From the NCBI GenBank assembly GCA_030141605.1, contig JAQGDQ010000282.1, positions 62,001 to 126,000 on the forward strand: a DNA stretch of 64,000 nucleotides, in the 5' to 3' direction. The notes beneath the pieces were generated by a model. That model saw only the letters and a list, made by a program, of their open reading frames with translations, was not told the DNA's origin and did no database searches. The DNA comes from Tubiluchus corallicola. Taxonomy: Eukaryota > Priapulida > Priapulimorpha > Priapulimorphida > Tubiluchidae. Of the stretch, positions 15,101 to 27,148 are shown in pieces. A program made the translations under genes and the position numbers. Position 1 is the stretch's first letter. The number at the start of each line of letters is the position of its first letter.

Positions 15101-18100
15101 CTTTGTTAGAACTTTGTAAGAAGTTCATCACATGCTCAATAATATCAGTTGTGATTTTGCTACCGCTTGGTTCTTGATCATGCTCGTATCTAGTTACTGA
15201 GTCTTTGTTGTTGTGTTTGGTCAAAACATGAGGGGGCGTGCTAATTCTGATACCTCTGTGGTCATTATCGTGTAGTTGTTTAGGCCGAGTGTTTCCATTC
15301 CTTCTTGCGTTAAACTTCTCTAGTGTGTCGTCATTAGTAATTGCATTATTTGAAAAAGTTTGATAATGAAGTGCAGCACCACTATGTGAATTAACTGATG
15401 AATCATTTGGAATATTTTCAGTTCTGGATGAATATGGCCTATCATGTCTATAATGTTGATGATTTTTAACATTCTCTGGGGAATAGTTTCGTGATTGGTC
15501 GTTGTTGCTATGATTCTTGTCATGGTTACTATGGTGGTCATTGTCTTTGTTTAGCAACCAGAAACCATTATGATCAAAGTGGCGATCATCAGCATCTGCG
15601 TGATCATCATAACTGTCTTTCACAATGACTCTCTTCTGATTTTTGTCATGGTTACTATGATGGTTGTCATCTAATAACCAGAATCCAGTGTGATCAAACT
15701 GTCCATCATCAGCATCTACATTGTCGTAACTATCTTTCACAACAACTCTTTCGCCATGTAGGTTTTGCCTGTTGTAAGCATAGCTTTCTTTGGGCGCACT
15801 TCTCATTCGATGTTGTAACTCGTGGAAAATAAAACGTGGCCGATGAGTCATTTCTGGCTGTCTGTAGTGAGTTGGGTCAAAAGTACTAGGCCTTGAATTG
15901 TAACCTTGTTGTGCTTCATTCTGCATAAATATGTGCAATAATTTGTATGAAAAATGCAAAAAAATCTAGTATTACTCTAAACTATTTCCTCAGTATCAAG
16001 TAGTTTTTAATGATAGTCTGATTAAATATTTTAGTACATTATATATTCCTGTCATGTAAAGCTCTACTTATTTGTTGTAATGCTATAAGTAGTGAGGACA
16101 TCATAAATTTCTTAAAATAACTTAGGTCATCAGTCACTAATTAGTGTTCAGTCAGTTGTAAGTCAGCCGCATTTACTCGTGTGGGCTTTGTTTACTGTCA
16201 GAATATGACATAGCTTATCTGCAGTATAATAAATAGCACAAGTGGTGCTATTGATTAAAGTAACAAAAGTACTTTATGAAAAAAGAAATGATAAATATTT
16301 AGCATGTGCTTTGATGCTACACTTGCTGAATATGGAAGTAAATGGCATATACTAATACAGTAAATGACCAAATATTAAAATAGATACTAGAGTGTACTGT
16401 CACATTGACACTATAATTCACTACTACTGTATTTTTTTACTTTCAATTAATGTTATTTTGCTATATCCATTGAAATGAAAATTATTAGATCAAAACTAAG
16501 CTTGACAGATTGCTACTTTATGGGAAGTAAGTAAAGTGTGGAAATAAGCAGCAATTTTTCAAGTCAGAGTTCGATAGTGGACAAACTAGTTAATCAAAAT
16601 TGTTTCAGTTGTTTTTGCAAACCTGTACATGGAGAGTTTTCAGTTAAAGTTAAGTTACGAGTGGACAACAAATACAAGGTGTAACCACATGTAGGATAGG
16701 GTCTAGGGGGTAGTAATGATGAATAGTAGAAAAGTGACAAATTGTTATATTGTGTAACAAATAATAACCGAATATCTGACACATTCCTACCACTTACATA
16801 ATCGTTATGCATTGGAGACTTACTTTGAAGACTTGTTGTTTTAATGTAAATTTTGCAGAAATAATAAATTTATTTTCATAAATGTGCCCCATGGGCTCTC
16901 TAATGCAAATAATTTGCTACATACTTTCACTCTACCTATCATTCATATCATTATAGTAGTGCAGTATACACTAGGCGATCAGGTGACTGAACTAACCTTA
17001 TTTTCTGTGACACAGTAGATTACGGGTTTGCATACCATAGTATCCTGTCTGATTTATACAACGCATGCTTTATGCTCCACAGCTAAAATGGGCTGTGCAA
17101 CAATGATATACCTGAGTACTGGGAGTTACCTAGTACTAAGAAAAGAACCAAAACCAAAAACTAACAAAAATTAATGAAAAACATTAAAAACCAAGTTTTT
17201 GAACTTTATGAGTGTGTTGAATAAAAACATGACCAATGTTAAGTTTCATAAGCTTCATAATTATTAAAATACCTGCGTCCTCGTGGCCTATAATAATATG
17301 CTTTATATGTACAATAGGAGAATGTGTGCTACTGGTACGCGAATTACAGCAATAGAAAAAAATATGATGTCTTTTCTGAATTACTATGCGCTATAGGCTG
17401 TAAGTGTGCTATGAAATCAAAACAGTCAACAAGAAAAAACAAGCAAAAAACAATCAGGGTTCCAACCTTATAATACAGTAAAAGTTTGCTAATAACTTTC
17501 TTCCAGGTGGGTAATACAGATAAAAATGGCCATAAAGCAAGTATCAAAGACTTTTAACAGAAAAACGATCAGATACACGGATACTTTTTGTAATACTTTC
17601 AATGTACAGTCAGATATAGCATCTTTGATTTTAAACCTACACTAATAATCGCACACCTTAAAATGTTTCAACAAGAAACTGGAAAAAACTACAAGCAACT
17701 CTGACTCAAACAGAAAATATTATCAAAGTTTCTTACCATTTTTAATAAGAAGAACAGAATTATTGCACATAATAAATGGTGAAGTGGCACATTCGTCATA
17801 ATTACTGTTGTTGATGCTTCCTTCTGAGTTCCTGTAAGATAAAACAAGCCCAAATAAGTGAATGATAATGATGAAGTATGTTAAACCATGTGTTTTTTAA
17901 AATTTATGCAGTGCATTGTATAGTTGTGAATAAATGTAAAAAGTGTACTAATTTTCATCGAATTTAACCACAGTTAGCATTTTCACATGGGAAACAATGA
18001 AACATACAAGCTAAATTGTTCACACTGAGTTTAAATCATTTAAATTTTTTTAATTGAAAGCACTTAATTGTGGTATCACTTGATGTTGTAATGTTGTAAT

Positions 18101-20907
18101 GCCATGTCAGAGTAGTTTGATATCAATGCTTTAGTTTAGAAAACAAATAAGAACAAATTTGACACCTGCACACAGTTTGCAAACTGTGTTGATCGCACTT
18201 CCCGTATGATTAGGTAAAGTTTACACCACAGCTAACCTCATAAAAACACCTGCTTCCATTACAAAATGCATGACTGGATGACAAAATCATAGGTATACCG
18301 TTACACAGCGGCTAATCCTATCAAAACACCTGGTTTTATAATAAAATGCATGAGTGCATAACAAAATCATAGAATATACTTCGTTACCACCAGCTGTTCA
18401 ATAGCGTATTTCGCATAACCACTTTTGGATTATTAATAGTTTAGCAAAAATTGGGAACATGTAAATGTTTTTTTAGTGCAATTGATTTGTATATAATGTG
18501 CTATATCTTATTAAGCATGTTGCTTTTATTGGCTTGTTATGACAATAGTTTTACACATACACATTCCATCTTTACTATCTTATTGGCTAGTGGCTAAATA
18601 GTATAGTGCAACAGCAACTTGCTGCTAAAATAAAAACTTTAAAGTATTACAGGCCAGCTATCAAATTGATTTTTTTTACTTGAAAATTTGTATTTAGACT
18701 CGACTTTTTTTATGTGATAAATGTGAGTCATTGCATTATTTGACAAATATTATGAGATAACATTGTAGTTTGAAACATATGCCCTAAATCTTGACATCCC
18801 AGTTAGCTATTTAATTGCATCAGTTGCTTTTCCGTATAGCTTTTTCGAAGTTTCATTTATCTGTAAATAATTGAGCAACACAAATGTTAAGCCTACAGTT
18901 GCATATGATGAAAATATGATGATGCAAAAATGCTTAATGTACATGGAAACAAATGAACCAGCAAAATTTGTTGAAAAGTGTCCAAAATGTGCTTACTTGT
19001 CAACTTCATAATAGTTTATAAGTAACTTTTACTATCTCTTTATTACGGATAATAACCACATTTATACAGATAAGTTTTTTAACTCACTTAGTACATTAAT
19101 GAAATGTTTGAGATCCCTGCATTTTGTAACGCATACAGATAATTAATGTTTCTGTTTTTAAGCTCCCGAAAAGAAGAAAAAGAAGTCTGTTAACCATCTA
19201 ACCGTAGAAGAGATAAGCCCAACATCGTCTTTCCATAGGCACGTCAGCTTTATCGATGGTCTAGCACGTATGTATAATTGCTTTTTCTTTTTCGATGCTT
19301 TAACTCTTCACACGTAGAAGTATTATGCTGTTAAGTCGGTTACATATAGCTGTCCACCAAATCAAACATTTGTGCTACTTTTGTAGCTGCTTATTAAATA
19401 ACTGCACTACCTTCTATTTTTACACTTTACTGCATAATTGTTTCAGACTTGTCCTGTGCGCTTGCATATAGTTGTTAATGTATGAAAAATTTATAAGTTT
19501 TTTATTTTGTTTTACACACTTTGGCACACTGCTTTGCCAGAAAGAAACCAAAGGTGGTGCCTACTCAAAGAAATGTTAGTGATATGACCGGTAACTCATT
19601 ATTAAGAACATCTCTCTAATAATGGCTTACTGAACCGGCAGGCATCTCAGCCACATTTGGATGTCATCCAAGCCAAGGTAGACATGTTAGAAATTGAAAA
19701 TTGACAAAAAACAAGCTTAGATGCTTCTTTGTTTTTTAGCTGCCAAAGAATACATCGAGCCTCCTCCAAAGCCGTCTTCAATCACATCTTCTGACGATGA
19801 TGAAGATCGAGGTGGAATCACGTTCAGAGCTAAACCATCGAGCATGGGAAGCATGGGTCAGTGAATATAATAATTTGAAAATTTTAACATATCTTTCGCT
19901 GGTTATTAAAGATTAAGACTGTCTTTAATATGGTTTGGATCGTTGGAGCTTTGATAAATGATATTGAACTGTAATTTTGATGTGAAATCTCATTAACATC
20001 CGCTGCGGCTTAATCTGTATGCTTTTTTTCATGTAAATTTCTTGCTCTTTCAGACGATCTGCCACTTTCCTGCCCCTCTCCTACTGCTGCCGAAACCGTT
20101 TTGCCATGGAGAAAGAGTGATCAAAGGGGTCCTGCTTCTCCTGTGAAAGCTGAAACGCCAACCTGGGCTGACAACTACATTGTGACTGCATCACCGGAGT
20201 CATCGCCTGCGAAGATAAAGTACCCTCCGCAACAGATAACAGTTACACCTCCAAATGAACCACAGAAAACACATAGGGTTGGGGTGTTCGAACCTCCCCC
20301 TTATGCGAAGCAGTTGTCTGCTGAGACAGTAGATGGTTTGGGTGACCCAGGTGTGTTACCAGATCGACCTGGCATGCGACAGTCCTACCAATCGGCGGTA
20401 AAAAATGAACCTTTACCAACATTTCATGACGATGAAGATGAGTTATCAGTTGATTCGCCGTCGCATATTCTTCTTCACCCGGGTGATAGAAAAGGTTATG
20501 GTGCAAACATTGGCTGTGGTGCAGATAGTTCAGATGACGATCATTACTTTGACTTTATGAAACAGCAAGCTGGCGACGATCATGATACTCAGAGTGCCTC
20601 TCATCTAATTGCCGAAGGTGACTCTAAACGCTCTTTGGAAGCCGGAAATGATAATTTCCACGATAAGTTTTCAAGCTCTGGATACGTGGACTCGCCTCAT
20701 ACATTTAATTCAAGCAGCACGGGTGATCCAAAAGACTCGAAGCTTCTTCAAGCAGTCGATGAACAAACTTTCTCAAAATATAATGAGGGATACCAGAGTA
20801 GCCCTCCTGATTCTGATATCATAATTGAAATGAATGACAATAACGATATGAATGTTAATTTACTAGATGGTCAAGGAGACAAAACAAGGAATGAATCACT
20901 AGTTTAG
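3127..20907 (+). CDS. SLC9A3-like: Na+/H+ exchanger, NHE3-type SLC9A (5' end outside window)
   Basis: Plasma-membrane exchanger that swaps Na+ for H+ for pH and volume control. Exons: 3127-3383, 5764-5981, 6766-6974, 8606-8695, 9413-9483, 11131-11337, 11711-11858, 12561-12693, 19163-19267, 19740-19856, 20054-20907. All are bounded by AG/GT and join in one frame: 2409 nt, 802 residues, TAG stop. Residues 1 to about 228 are the second half of the transporter: [55 protein letters not shown] and AYGGIRGA (185-191), the conserved arginine loop. The segment [18 protein letters not shown] is the CHP-binding juxtamembrane region; it and the [10 protein letters not shown] stretch favour NHE3/NHE5 over NHE1. 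The tail of about 570 residues is hydrophilic, with a basic KKKKK run, an acidic SSDDDED stretch and a final ESLV that fits a class I PDZ ligand. The first half must lie left of position 1. Intron 8 (12694-19162) contains an antisense gene. Confidence 0.93.
9865..9965. repeat. Dispersed repeat fragment, TTCGAA-rich
   Basis: This intronic stretch has repeated TTCGAAAT/ATTCGATT words. It resembles the reverse complement of 42555-42660 (shared core close to TCAAATATTCGAATTCGATTT). It is probably two degraded copies of one unnamed element; similarity was judged by eye. Confidence 0.3.
10449..11035 (+). mobile_element. TIR DNA element, copy 2, right end missing
   Basis: The left terminus (CTGGTGGTACAAAAAATGTG) and interior follow copy 1 (950-1740) in the same order and orientation, including the sentence-like stretches around 10530, 10690 and 10850. 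Similarity fades near 11035, so the right inverted repeat is lost. The remnant ends about 95 bp before exchanger exon 6 (11131). The frames at 10735-10983 and 10973-11341 run through this relic and are not genes, apart from the true exon at 11131-11337. Confidence 0.65.
12706..12772 (+). repeat. Degenerate GCAAA/AAGGC short tandem repeat
   Basis: Imperfect 10-mer-like repeats (AAGGCAAAGC, AAGACAGAGC, AGGGCAAAAC and so on) start about a dozen bases after the exchanger exon 8 donor at 12694. Purine-rich intronic sequence so near a donor could act as a splicing modifier, but that is only a possibility. Confidence 0.55.
13208..13345. repeat. AT-rich TATGATAT/TATTACAT repeat tract
   Basis: A run of short, partly palindromic words (ATATGATATGATATTATATC, TACATTATATTACATTATAT) in exchanger intron 8. 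It could form hairpins. No coding potential. Confidence 0.7.
14289..17799 (-). CDS. Secreted Asn/Asp/His-rich repeat protein of unknown family, nested antisense in exchanger intron 8
   Basis: Two coding exons on the minus strand: 17799-17737 (21 codons) and 15920-14289, phase 0, 564 residues. Exon 1 encodes a short signal-peptide-like start ([20 protein letters not shown]); its donor is ATG|GTAAGA and exon 2 follows TTTATGCAG. Open frame upstream of 15920 is intron read-through. The mature chain is hydrophilic. An N-terminal motif of about 38 residues appears twice (VKDSYD, DADD, HFDH or [17 protein letters not shown]). A 65-residue block appears twice almost unchanged near the C terminus ([15 protein letters not shown] ... 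[15 protein letters not shown]). The end is rich in Tyr, Gly and Lys ([20 protein letters not shown]). No known domain is recognised; an extracellular matrix or adhesive role is a guess. The exon begins at a strong 3' splice site (tttatcttacag) at 17831, 32 nt before the ATG. Confidence 0.8.
14501..14890 (-). repeat. Two near-identical 195-bp coding tandem repeats
   Basis: Copy 1 is 14501-14695 and copy 2 is 14696-14890. Over most of the unit I find one difference (gacactgCcatc versus gacactgTcatc). The period is exactly 65 codons, so the duplication keeps frame and adds one protein repeat. Such identity in an AT-rich genome points to a recent duplication or ongoing homogenisation. Confidence 0.9.
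18221..18378. repeat. Two-copy tandem repeat, about 80 bp, upstream of the nested gene
   Basis: 18221-18300 and 18301-18378 share the order TTACACnnnnGGCTAA/CAGCTAA, AAAACACCTG, AAAATGCATGA, and ACAAAATCATAG. They lie about 400 bp upstream of the first mapped exon of the minus-strand secreted-protein gene, so they may sit in its promoter region, and at the same time in exchanger intron 8. Confidence 0.7.
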
Positions 20908-22722
20908 TTGAATGTGCAGTAATCGTTAAGAAATAAGTCTAGTCAGTTGCAGAGTTTCATAGAAATCCAGTCTAATATAAGTCTAGTCCGGTGTGATTAT
21001 CCATCTGTTAATTTAAATATGCTAATAGGTGATTAAGGCATGGTTTACTTTACTATCAAATGGGAACCAGTCTTCCGACCGGTGCATGTATGGGTACGTT
21101 CATTTTTTCTTATCTTCGCTTGTAGCATATAAAGAACATTCACAGACTTACGACCGAAGTCGAGGCAGCAACCACTAGAACCATCGGCCAGTTGCTGCGT
21201 AATTGGTAATAACAACCTTCGTTCTAGTGCTGTTGTTGGTGGTGTGTGTAATACACGCCACATTCTAGCTGCCAACACGGAAGCTATTGTTTGATGTTGC
21301 ACCCATGACACACACCGTATTCTTAGAAACCATTGTTTAGGTGCGTCTCGGTGAAAAATGACCCACATGGTTCCTAGTGGATGACAAATGTTTGTTCCAT
21401 TGAAAAACAAAAGCCGGTAATGAATTAGTCACTTTTCCTCTATCCCTCTATTCATTATACTACCAGCAGATCTTCATAGTAAGTTTATAGCTAAACATTA
21501 AATATGTAATCATTGTATAAGTGCAAATAGATGAAGTATGTGTCTTTTCTCTGATATTGTCCTTTTATTGGGTAAATCTGATCTCAGAAGTGTAATCTGT
21601 TTTTTAATATAATGCAGGAGATTTTGCCAATGCTAAGATTATATATGTAGTTAATTAATGAATTGTTATAAGTTTTACGTATTTGTGTGATATGGTTTCA
21701 GTTTCATATAACCATCAGGTTGCGTAATGATTGAAAATGGTGGCCTATTTTTATGAATTTATTTCATGCGATGGTGCATGATCGAAATCTTTTCATTCTT
21801 TTTTAATTTTTTTTCTTAATTTCATGAGGTGGTGTGTGATTGAAATCTTTTCGTTATTTTGTAATTTTTTTCTTAATTTGCTATATTGCCCTCTTTTTTG
21901 TCGTTTTTTCATTTGTTTTAGTCAATGCACTTCACTTCCAAAGAAAAAATGTGGATAAAATTGCAGGCCTAAATGACGAATGAACTTTACAGGAATAAGC
22001 ATTAGTTATAGATTTGGTTAGTACAGATAGAGTTTATGAATGCAAAACCATTTCAGAGTGTAAGTGGGATCTTCTATTACCAAGTTTTTGTTTTGTTGCT
22101 TATTGCAATTACAAATATTACAAAGCTTTGTTGTATTATGGTGCGTTTCACTTTGTACATAACCTTTTGTTAGGTGATACAAAAGTAGCGAATAATGCTG
22201 ACGAATTTATTACATTGAAGTGTTCGTGAAAAGATAGGAAATCTACCATGGTCTTATAATTTATAGAGAATCCTCTGGTGCTTTTAAGTGTATGATCAAA
22301 GCAATGACCTGAAAGCTCTGGGACTAATTTTTTTGTTTTGAACTAAATGGTTTGTAAATTCACCAGATCTCAATCCCAAAACACATTGCCATCATCTCTA
22401 AAGACAGAATGAATGCTTAGATGATCTAAGAACATGCCATTAATCAGTATTCAAGAGACAAGATTGTGAGACTAAATTTTGGGGGCATGATAGGTTCTAA
22501 GTTGTTTCAGCAATATTTTGGTGTAAAAAATTTTCTGTACTTTTATCGATTACTTCTGATCCCCTAGCAAAAGGTTATGTACCACCCTGTATATTATTTG
22601 AGTAGCATAGTCATTAAAATCTTTTCTGCAAGTTTGCTTTCAGTCCCTACTGTTTTGTTTCTTGTATATGTGGAAGTTACAAATTAGTTTTACATGCGTA
22701 ATGCATTAACTTAATATTGCAG
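20908..22722 (+). other. Exchanger 3' UTR and downstream non-coding region
   Basis: No supportable gene. The first part is presumably 3' UTR; an ATTAAA at 21497 is a weak poly(A)-signal candidate. The stretch 21040-21420 is GC-richer, and its 121-codon minus-strand frame has no recognisable family. 21762-21876 is a small tandem duplication. An exon-like 39-bp segment follows at 22723. Confidence 0.5.
21762..21876. repeat. 58-bp tandem duplication
   Basis: 21762-21819 and 21820-21876 share TTTCATG, GGTG, TG(A/T)GAT(C/T)GAAATCTTTTC, then T-rich sequence ending TTTTTTTCTTAA. Non-coding, probably replication slippage. Confidence 0.75.
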
Positions 22723-22761
22723 AAACTATTGCTGCTGGACTAACCATACTAACTAAACTTG
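22723..22761 (+). other. Candidate 39-nt microexon
   Basis: The segment is bounded by aatattgcag on the left and gtaagtaac on the right, both strong consensus sites. It has an open frame when entered in phase 1 (TIAAGLTILTKL) and keeps phase because 39 is divisible by three. That is the phase at which exchanger exon 10 ends and at which the candidate exon 27009-27148 opens. It may be an alternative exchanger tail exon or part of a separate gene. No expression evidence is available here. Confidence 0.35.
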
Positions 22762-25700
22762 GTAAGTAACTTAGACAGCTGTGAGTGATGCTTTTGTGTA
22801 TGTGTAGAAACTATGGATAGCTCACCTTTAATAGTGATACCGTATCATGTCATAAGTCTTTACAAAACGGTTTGAAAAACCCTCCAAACGCCAAAGGTAA
22901 CTTGGTTCACAATTCCAGAAAGATTGTTATAGAAAACGCGAAATTGTTAGGTTTTGTCGTGGAGTAATAGTTGTATATAGCTGTGAAATCTAAATAGTTG
23001 CCATAATAAAAGCTCTAATCACATTGCTCAAAATTTTGCCATGTAGGCTATCTACATATAGTTTGCCATTTGTTTAAGTCTATGTATATTATGGATATTG
23101 TGAAAATATTGTTTATAGTCATTCAGTTGTATTATGTAGTGCATTTAACCAATTAGTTTATTATGTTGCTAATGCAAACCCTTTGTGCTATTGTTGCTAG
23201 TGATCTTATTTTCTGTGCATAGATTACCTGTTGTTGCCATTATTATTAGCTAACACAGATACATGTGTTGTTTGCTATAACAACTCGCACAACAAATCAA
23301 TTTTTACTTGTATTGGCTTTTCTGTAGATTAATTTTGGTTTTTGTTAATTATAAGCGGTCTATATTATGTATTTCGTTTTATATGAAGTTGACATGCTTG
23401 TACACAGATAAGTCGATTACAGTGCTGTATGTGACATGTCCTTTTGGCTGATATTTTGTCTCTACTCCCCACTGTAGTTCTTGTTTGTATGAAGTTTTTT
23501 GCAACAAAAACGTTTGAATGTCTTCATTTTGATCTCTTTGTAAACTTTTACTTATTTTATCATTTTGGCATCAGTTTAACGTCTTTTGGATTTGTTTGTA
23601 GTCTTCTACTACTTGTCAATTGAGCAATTATTATCACCGTGTAGATTGAGCTAAATTGCGTTGTGCTGCCATCTGTCGCTACCTTTCACAATTCATTATA
23701 ACATTGGTATGAATTTTTAAAATAAGGGTATTTAGTCGAACAAATTCCGACGTACAATTCCCAGCTTGAGTTGTATTGAATTTGCCAGCATTATTGTACA
23801 CATTTTCTAATTCATCTATGAATCTAAATGATTAAGGGCAGATAATTGCTATCTGCACTTACTGGACAAATACTACTTACTACGTTGATGAACATTAGCT
23901 GTCGTTACTGTTATCGTTGTCTTTGCTAAACACCATGTTCAACAATCCTCCAGGATTTTTTTTTTGGAAACATGTTAGCAATTTGTTTGAAAGTTTTGCC
24001 AAATAACTTCCGAGAGCCTTAATTAAAGAGTACACACCTAGTCATCATTTTATCATACATGTTACTAAAATAAAACATAATTCAACTGCTTTTTAACTTT
24101 TTTGTTGTAATTAGTTATTTATTGTAAGTGTACATTGTCATGTCTGAGACATGTTAGATACTTTTTTACAGCTTATACATTTATATGCGCGCTTTTGTGA
24201 TATGTCGACCATTGCATAAAGCATGTGGTCTTATATATTATGCGTTGGTAAATTGCTGAATATTATTTTAGTTGAACTTATATTTAATGACTGTGAAAAG
24301 ATCGTAGGCTTCTTTGTGATTAATAAAACAGGTCTAGCTTTGCATTTATTTTTGAATACGCATGTATTATGCATGTAGATAGGTGCTTATTAGAAAGTAC
24401 AGTAGAGCATTTATTAGGTTAAGATACTGGGCGACAATTAAACATGTTTGTAATGTCAGTTGGCAAACAGTAGTTCCTGTTAACCTATATGTAGTCTCTG
24501 ATTATCTCATTTTCTGAACTTAATTAATTTCAGTGTTTGAAATGTGCTGTCATTCGTAATTTGACTGAGCTACGAAACATTAAGCTTCTTTAACTAGCTC
24601 GTGAAACATGTCCCCGATAATTATACGAAGTTGATATGCAGATTTCATTATACAGTTATTGTTATGGTCTCCAATATGGCCTTAGTGATTGGCCACTCAT
24701 TACTGATAACAATGGAACGCTAAAATAAAATAAACTGAATTTTAGAGCTTTTAATTCTTACATAGTACTGGCATTTTTATTTAATTAGTTATTCATGCAT
24801 TCACTTTCTCTAATGTTGTGCGTTTTATTCTATCTTTATTTACCACGCGGATTTTAAATTTTCCAACCAACGCAAATCAAGGCTGCCCCTTCAGGCTTGC
24901 ACTTGCTAGCTGCCACGTGACGCATAACATTGTTTCGTAATACGTACAACTGATTATGTCAATGTCATGTAAAACATTGAACCACATGTCATGGAGAGAC
25001 AATCCTTGATATGACAAGATATTTAGCCGACTAATATAAAATTATTCAATCTGATTTCTAAATTTGCTGCATGCAGCAAGTTTACAAAGTGGTAACAGTC
25101 ATAGACTTTTAACCTAAATGGCGGTGTTTATGAAACCAATTAGTCGCCTTATATATATATATATATTATTGTTTTGTGAAAAGCCGTCCTGTTTGAAATA
25201 AAATGCCTCATTGCGTATGACATGCTATTACTTGTACGCATGGCTATAAGTGATACAGTAACAGCATTAAGCTACTACTACTTCATGAATTTATACGAAG
25301 GTCACTTCCACACATAATAATTGAACAATATTAATATAAACCCATGAAGAACAAGAGAAGGAAGCTGGAAATGGAGGTACGAGGCAAAATTATCAAAAAA
25401 GAAACCATATTTAGCTACAAGATAGAAATTGTTAGGTGTTCAATAGGGGAGCAAAAATAGACGCTGAGTGCTTTTAAAATTTTGCCATTTTAACTGTACC
25501 TGTTTTATTTGAAAGTAGTTCTAAAACTCGTTCACTGCCTTGCTTTTGTTAGTTATCGGTGTATGTTGTGTCACAATATCCCATTGTGTTATGTTGTCCT
25601 ACAAGTACAGAAGCTTCAATTTTCTATGCAGTATTTTTAAATTTTGTTTCTGTAAAACATTAATCTTCTCACATCGCGGTCGGCGATTGTGAATATTTAT

Positions 25701-25942
25701 ATTAGTCACTACATAATGCGCTCATTATAATTATAAACCACTCATTATACTTCATCTTTTTCCACCATGGTAAAGATTTTTTACAGCACTTACCTGCAAA
25801 GCATAGTACAGTAATTTACCTGCAAAGCGTAAGTTATAACACTGCTAAAATACCGTCAACAAGACTGCAATCATTGTCAAAAACCTATTCTTGAAAATAC
25901 TGAAAAAAGTGTAATATTATTTTACTAGATTGCATACATAAA
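22762..25942. other. Non-coding, no gene seen
   Basis: AT-rich sequence with many stops in all frames. A short (TA)n run lies at about 25150-25168. A short duplicated phrase containing TTACCTGCAAAGC is at 25790-25830. Nothing else could be supported. Confidence 0.5.
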
Positions 25943-26530
25943 TATTGGGTGGCGCAGAAAAAATGTGCCAATGTTTAGCCTGTAATAGCCTAATATTATA
26001 AAAGCAAGTGTCCTACAAATTTGAAATTTTATAGTGCGATATTACAATATATTAGTTTTTGGCTGTGAAGGTTACAAATTTATAGTTTTAGGACATTCTA
26101 AGTTATGACTATGAAAACATTTATTGCATATTAAAAATTTAACATGTTAAAAATCTATGTCGGCTAATCATCAATTAAAAAATAGCAACTTTACATAGCA
26201 GACACAGCAGCAAAACAATAAAGAAATCAACCAGTTTACAGCATGACAGTTCACAACAAGATAAAGCACCGATAAAAATTTGTTACCAAGAAAAATGAAC
26301 CTAACCCTATGGACTGCTGTAACTGAAATTCTTTTAAAAGAAAAGCGCACAATGGTTGCACAGAGCCGTTTGAAGCACTACTAAATTGAATATTGTTGAG
26401 TAGGTAAAACTAAATACTAGAAGTGAGAAAGTGTATCAGATGTTGGAAGAAATGCCTCAGTGTTGTTTGCAGTGAAAATGTTGGTCATATATAGAGTGTA
26501 CTTGCAGTAAATTTTAACAATAGTGGCCGG
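25943..26530 (-). mobile_element. TIR DNA element, copy 3, inverted, 5' end missing
   Basis: The left edge (TATTGGGTGGCGCAGAAAAA) is the right terminus of copy 1 read in reverse. The following sequence matches the reverse complement of 1140-1740 phrase by phrase, for example the counterpart of TACGATATTACAATACATTA. Similarity stops near 26530. The element is therefore present in both orientations in this locus, with no transposase. Confidence 0.7.
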
Positions 26531-26953
26531 TATTTATTTATTTTTGCTGTTTGATTTTAAATTCGGAAATATCAATGACCTAACACTTTTAGTATTTATA
26601 TACATGTATAAGCATTTGTAACATCAGACGTGGTGATTTTCAAGCGTTTCCGTTAATATTTTCTTGTACTCTTGTGAAAACTTCGGCACAATTTTTGCGC
26701 CTCCTGGTAATATTCCACGCATGTTTTGCAAGCGTGCATAGATAACACTATCCTTGCATGTCCTGAATATTACCTCTCAAATTTCAGCTATTAATATGGA
26801 ACTTGACAATGGTGTGATATATCATCGTTAAACGTGAACAACCAACTGTTCCAGTTATTGCTGATTAAGGATCAATTAAGCATCATTTTGTAATTACAGC
26901 AGAAATGTGGTGTATACCATCAAAGCTTATGAATTACCACTATACGATGTACT

Positions 26954-27148
26954 ATGAGAGTAATTATTACATGCGCGTTATCACTTGCATCAGTGCATGT
27001 GCCGTTAGAGTACACGACAGAATCAGACGATGTAAATCCAAATTCGGTTCCAACTTATTCCAGTTCCGACCTTTCAGCCAGGTTTGCTTCTAAAATTTGT
27101 GAACTGATTCCATCTCCCGATGAATACCTGAGTGATTTTGGTGTGTAG
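26954..27148 (+). CDS. Uncertain small ORF or terminal exon
   Basis: A 64-codon frame with coding-like codon use ends at TAG 27146-27148, followed 235 bp later by a dense AATAAA cluster on the same strand. Two readings fit. (a) A small secreted peptide starting at ATG 26954, with a hydrophobic MRVIITCALSLASVHV start and an acidic, Ser-rich remainder (YTTESDDVNPNSVPTYSSSD) ending in DEYLSDFGV. (b) A terminal exon starting after gccgttag at 27009, entered in phase 1, which matches the phase of the microexon at 22723-22761 and of exchanger exon 10. I recognise no family. Chance remains possible at this length. Confidence 0.3.
   Translation: MRVIITCALSLASVHVPLEYTTESDDVNPNSVPTYSSSDLSARFASKICELIPSPDEYLSDFGV

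Noticed and set aside
15921-15959. In-frame ATG start [11 protein letters not shown] for the secreted protein
   Set aside because: It is intron read-through. An acceptor ends at 15921 and a signal-peptide exon at 17737-17799 joins in phase.
21045-21410. 121-codon minus-strand frame after the exchanger stop
   Set aside because: No start or splice context, no recognisable domain, and it lies in the presumed 3' UTR.
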